From Minisyncoccota bacterium (GTDB lineage Bacteria; Patescibacteriota; Minisyncoccia; Phycocordibacterales; GCA-2747955): a stretch of 6,231 bases of DNA. A program made the translations under genes and the position numbers. Of this stretch, positions 5,676 to 6,231 are shown piece after piece. Numbering within the stretch: the stretch's first letter is position 1; each line of letters opens with the position of its first letter. The DNA lies in the NCBI GenBank assembly GCA_023143935.1, contig JAGLGQ010000112.1, forward strand, positions 1-6,231. The letters run 5' to 3'. The notes below the pieces were generated by a model. It searched no databases and had not been told where the DNA came from. It saw only the letters and a list, made by a program, of their open reading frames with translations.

Positions 5676-5703
5676 AATATTTTCTTTAGATTAATAAAAA
5701 CAA

Positions 5704-6231
5704 TTAGTCTTTTCTCGGCTTTCTAATAAATTTTTTTGAGTCCCCAAACTTTTTCTTTTTATCAAGAGCTTTAACTTCAATTTTTTCTGAAAATGGTTCC
5801 AGTGCTTTTAATGCCGCTTTGGCATTATTTATGTGATTTTTTGATCTAGATAAAATTTTAGCACCCGCTTGTCTAATACCCGCAAATTCTAAAACAGTTC
5901 TAACAGCTCCACCGGCAGCCAAACCTTTACCTTTTATGGGTCTAATTTGGATTTCTGAAGATTTATATTTTGCAGAAACATCGTATGGAATTGAACCATC
6001 CTCTGTAATTTTTATACGCACCATTGTTTTTTTTGCGTTTCTTACAGCTTTTTCTATTGCTGCTACCGTATCGTTTGATTTACCTGTACCAAAACCAACT
6101 CTACCTTTTTTGTCTCCCACAACCATAGCCACAGCGAAAGAAAATCTTCTACCTCCAGCCATAACACGAGTAACTCTTCTTAAAGAAAGAATTTTTTGAT
6201 CAAATTCTGGTTTTTCTCTTTTAAATGGTTT
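5704..6231 (-). CDS. rpsE: Small ribosomal subunit protein uS5 (S5), 5' end missing
   Basis: uS5 is a small-subunit protein near the mRNA entry channel that contributes to decoding accuracy. The frame runs open to the right edge: 175 codons are visible and the start codon lies outside. The Met at 6162 is internal, because the 23 codons before it encode conserved uS5 sequence (FDQKILSLRRVTRV leading into MAGGRRFSFAVAMVVGD). The S5 dsRNA-binding-like domain continues with KGRVGFGTGKSNDTVAAIEK. The C-terminal domain shows SIPYDVSAKYKSSEIQIRPI and GLAAGGAVRTVLEFAGI, as in the family. The tail is Lys-rich and ends RKPRKD. E. coli S5 has 167 residues, so only a short, variable N-terminus is missing. 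It is co-directional with rplO, 28 nt downstream; most of the ribosomal operon presumably continues to the right. Confidence 0.97.
   Translation of the reverse strand, partial: KPFKREKPEFDQKILSLRRVTRVMAGGRRFSFAVAMVVGDKKGRVGFGTGKSNDTVAAIEKAVRNAKKTMVRIKITEDGSIPYDVSAKYKSSEIQIRPIKGKGLAAGGAVRTVLEFAGIRQAGAKILSRSKNHINNAKAALKALEPFSEKIEVKALDKKKKFGDSKKFIRKPRKD

Noticed and set aside
5704..6162. Complete rpsE starting at the Met at 6162
   Set aside because: The 23 codons upstream are in frame and encode conserved uS5 sequence, so the Met is internal and the gene is cut by the window edge.
5128..6199. Plus-strand open frames opposite secY/rplO and rpsE
   Set aside because: They run across the ends of well-supported minus-strand ribosomal genes and show no family resemblance.

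Overview
The window is a strongly AT-rich piece of bacterial chromosome (roughly 30% G+C by eye) in which every convincing gene lies on the minus strand, so transcription runs from right to left. The best guess for the host is a Candidate Phyla Radiation (Patescibacteria) bacterium, perhaps of the Parcubacteria type. Three things support this. The ribosomal block goes rpsE-rplO-secY with no rpmD (uL30) between rpsE and rplO, and loss of uL30 is a recognised CPR trait. The uL15 N-terminal glycine/arginine loop is of the short form I associate with these bacteria. The partial gene at the left end carries a spaced Cys motif resembling a repeat common in CPR surface proteins. All seven visible stop codons are TAA and no reading frame needs UGA as a sense codon, so the standard bacterial code fits and the UGA=Gly lineages (Gracilibacteria, Absconditabacteria) are unlikely.

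Layout in the direction of transcription. (1) 6231-3912 is the distal end of the ribosomal protein operon: rpsE (cut by the right edge), rplO and secY, ending in a U-tract hairpin terminator at 3889-3857. (2) 3819-2488 is a single gene for a secreted or membrane-anchored protein resembling the DUF3999 family, with its own -10 box. It is followed by a perfect 31-bp inverted repeat (2479-2415) that has the wrong flanking polarity for an intrinsic terminator. (3) 2377 to the left edge looks like a second operon. An extended -10 promoter (TGTTATAAT) lies 6 nt before the ATG of a 48-residue single-pass membrane protein, so that message is probably leaderless. Next come ysxC (ribosome-assembly GTPase), ftsZ (division GTPase), and the start of a single-pass membrane protein that runs off the left edge.

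The first block serves protein synthesis and export: uS5 and uL15 are ribosomal and SecY is the translocon pore. The second operon joins a 50S-assembly GTPase to the division GTPase and places a small membrane protein at each end. The FtsZ is unusual: it has a lysine-rich N-terminal extension encoded partly by a heptanucleotide repeat, and a degenerate C-terminal peptide where FtsA/ZipA/SepF normally bind. No start codon is preceded by a clear Shine-Dalgarno sequence.

No tRNA, rRNA, CRISPR array, insertion sequence or riboswitch was recognised. The longest stretch between previously obvious genes (2206-2487) is accounted for by the small membrane protein gene, its promoter and the long hairpin.
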